DNA of 64,000 bases. It comes from Jannaschia marina (GTDB taxonomy: Bacteria; Pseudomonadota; Alphaproteobacteria; Rhodobacterales; Rhodobacteraceae). Below are positions 63,185 through 64,000 of the stretch, in pieces; within the stretch, counting starts at the first letter, position 1; each line of letters begins with the position of its first letter. The notes under the pieces are model-generated. The model was not told the DNA's origin, did not search any database, and worked only from the letters and a program-made list of their open reading frames with translations. The stretch is taken from the NCBI RefSeq assembly GCF_013404595.1, contig NZ_JABVAX010000006.1, forward strand, positions 124,001 through 188,000, read 5' to 3'. Made by a program: the position numbers and the translations under genes.

Positions 63185-64000
63185 ATGACCGACACGCTGC
63201 GACCCCCGCTTCCCCAGTGGAGCGGGGTTTCGCGTCTCCCGGGACTCGAGGGACGCATCCCCGTCGCCCGGCGCGGCGCGGTCGTCCTCGCCACCGCGGG
63301 GTCGCTGGGCGACCTCTACCCGGTCCTCTCCGTCGCCCGGTCGCTCGAGGATCTCGGCGTCGAGACCCGCCTCCTCCTCTCCCCCGACGATTGCGAGATC
63401 GCCCGCTCCTGGGGCCTGCTGGCGACGTCCCTCGGGCCCTCCCGCGCCGAACTCTGCGCCATGCTCGGGCAAAGCGAGGATGCGATCGCGGCCGCCTTCC
63501 TGCGCGATCCGCTGCCGTTCCTGCGCCGCGTCGCGATCCCGATGACGGCCGAGCTGATGCCCGAGATCGACCTCGCCTGTCGCGGCGCGGCCTGCGTGTC
63601 GGGCACGCTCCTCGCCTTCGGGGCGGCCTTCGGGGCGGAACGCGCCGGCCTGCCCTTCGTGCCGCTCCTGCTGCAGCCCCTGATGCAGGCCTCGCGCCTC
63701 GATCCGCCGCGCAGCCGCGGCTTCGACCTGATGCGCCCGGCCCCCGCCACGGCTCTGGGACGCGGCTGGAACGCCCTCGTCCTCGGCGCGATCCGGGGCA
63801 CGCTCGGCCTCGCCCTGCGCGGCCCCATGAACCGCCTGCGCCGCGATCTGGGCCTGCCGCCGCTGGCGGGCACGCCGCTCCTCGATCCCGGAGCGGCCGA
63901 TGTGCCCCTGCGCCTCGGTCTCTGGTCCGACCGCTTCGCCCCCCGCCCCGCCGACGCCCCGCGGGAGCTGCGCCCCGTGGGCTTCCCGCGCAGCCCGCTC
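63185..64000 (+). CDS. Glycosyltransferase (GT1-like), C-terminus cut by window edge
   Basis: Open through the last 272 codons to the right edge without a stop. N-terminal VVLATAGSLGDLYPVLSVARSL matches the GT1/UDP-glucosyltransferase N-domain (sterol and macrolide glycosyltransferase type), with further family-like segments GLPFVPLLLQP and DLMRPAP. The donor-binding C-domain is missing from the window. Starts 8 nt after the bactofilin stop, so it may belong to the same operon. Acceptor unknown. Confidence 0.8.
   Translation, partial: MTDTLRPPLPQWSGVSRLPGLEGRIPVARRGAVVLATAGSLGDLYPVLSVARSLEDLGVETRLLLSPDDCEIARSWGLLATSLGPSRAELCAMLGQSEDAIAAAFLRDPLPFLRRVAIPMTAELMPEIDLACRGAACVSGTLLAFGAAFGAERAGLPFVPLLLQPLMQASRLDPPRSRGFDLMRPAPATALGRGWNALVLGAIRGTLGLALRGPMNRLRRDLGLPPLAGTPLLDPGAADVPLRLGLWSDRFAPRPADAPRELRPVGFPRSPL

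Overview
The window is high-GC chromosomal DNA from an alphaproteobacterium, almost certainly a member of the Rhodobacteraceae (Roseobacter/Rhodobacter relatives). The evidence is the protein set: tripartite TRAP uptake systems, a dispersed valine-degradation set with mmsA, mmsB and acyl-CoA dehydrogenase, DUF805/DUF924/DUF4394 proteins, a LuxR-type AHL-receptor-like regulator and a bactofilin/M23 pair. Gene density is high, with many 1-4 nt start/stop overlaps. I see no rRNA, IS element, prophage, integrase or CRISPR array. This is core genome, and most of its surprises are in regulatory DNA.

Layout. 1-5.1 kb: a minus-strand aldolase / mutarotase-like / DUF188 operon diverges from a TRAP transporter (dctPQM-like) across a control region holding a 22-bp palindrome. 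5.1-10 kb: a YHYH protein, then branched-chain amino acid synthesis: leader peptide and attenuator, ilvB, a lipoprotein, a convergent EF-hand protein, then ilvN. 10-13.1 kb: coaD operon with a CBS protein, an M20 amidohydrolase and a lipoprotein. 13-21.5 kb: valine catabolism (LysR regulator, mmsA, and acyl-CoA dehydrogenase / 3-hydroxyisobutyryl-CoA hydrolase / mmsB), interrupted by DUF805, an L,D-transpeptidase and a YbdK-type ligase. A run of four near-perfect hairpins follows mmsA. 21.5-27 kb: two tRNA-Asp, phoD, pirin, an SDR, a LuxR solo, and tRNA-Val(UAC) and tRNA-Val(CAC) around a histidine phosphatase. 27-33 kb: a small secreted peptide, lon, tgt and two tandem outer-membrane beta-barrel paralogues.

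33-37.5 kb: sufT, a PHO-box-controlled glycerophosphodiester phosphodiesterase, a LysR regulator, sufA and tpiA. 37.5-44 kb: a complete C4-dicarboxylate module on the minus strand (dctB, dctD, dctP, dctQ, dctM). DctD lacks the sigma54-contacting GAFTGA loop, and dctP has a sigma70-type promoter plus a second copy of the palindrome seen at the first TRAP locus. 44-51 kb: cytochrome P450, DUF2007, an esterase, uvrA and an MFS transporter. 51-60 kb: DUF4394, lpd, DUF924, MFS, queA and a large AsmA-like protein. 60-64 kb: bcp, DUF455, M23 peptidase, bactofilin and the start of a glycosyltransferase.

How the parts work together. Two TRAP systems share an exact 18-bp operator-like palindrome, so one unseen regulator may couple them. 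phoD and the glycerophosphodiesterase both carry multi-unit PHO boxes with exact 11-nt spacing about 50 nt before their starts, consistent with a phosphate-starvation response that scavenges phosphate from esters. tgt and queA supply two steps of queuosine tRNA modification. sufT and sufA support Fe-S assembly. M23 and bactofilin form a translationally overlapping envelope-shape pair.
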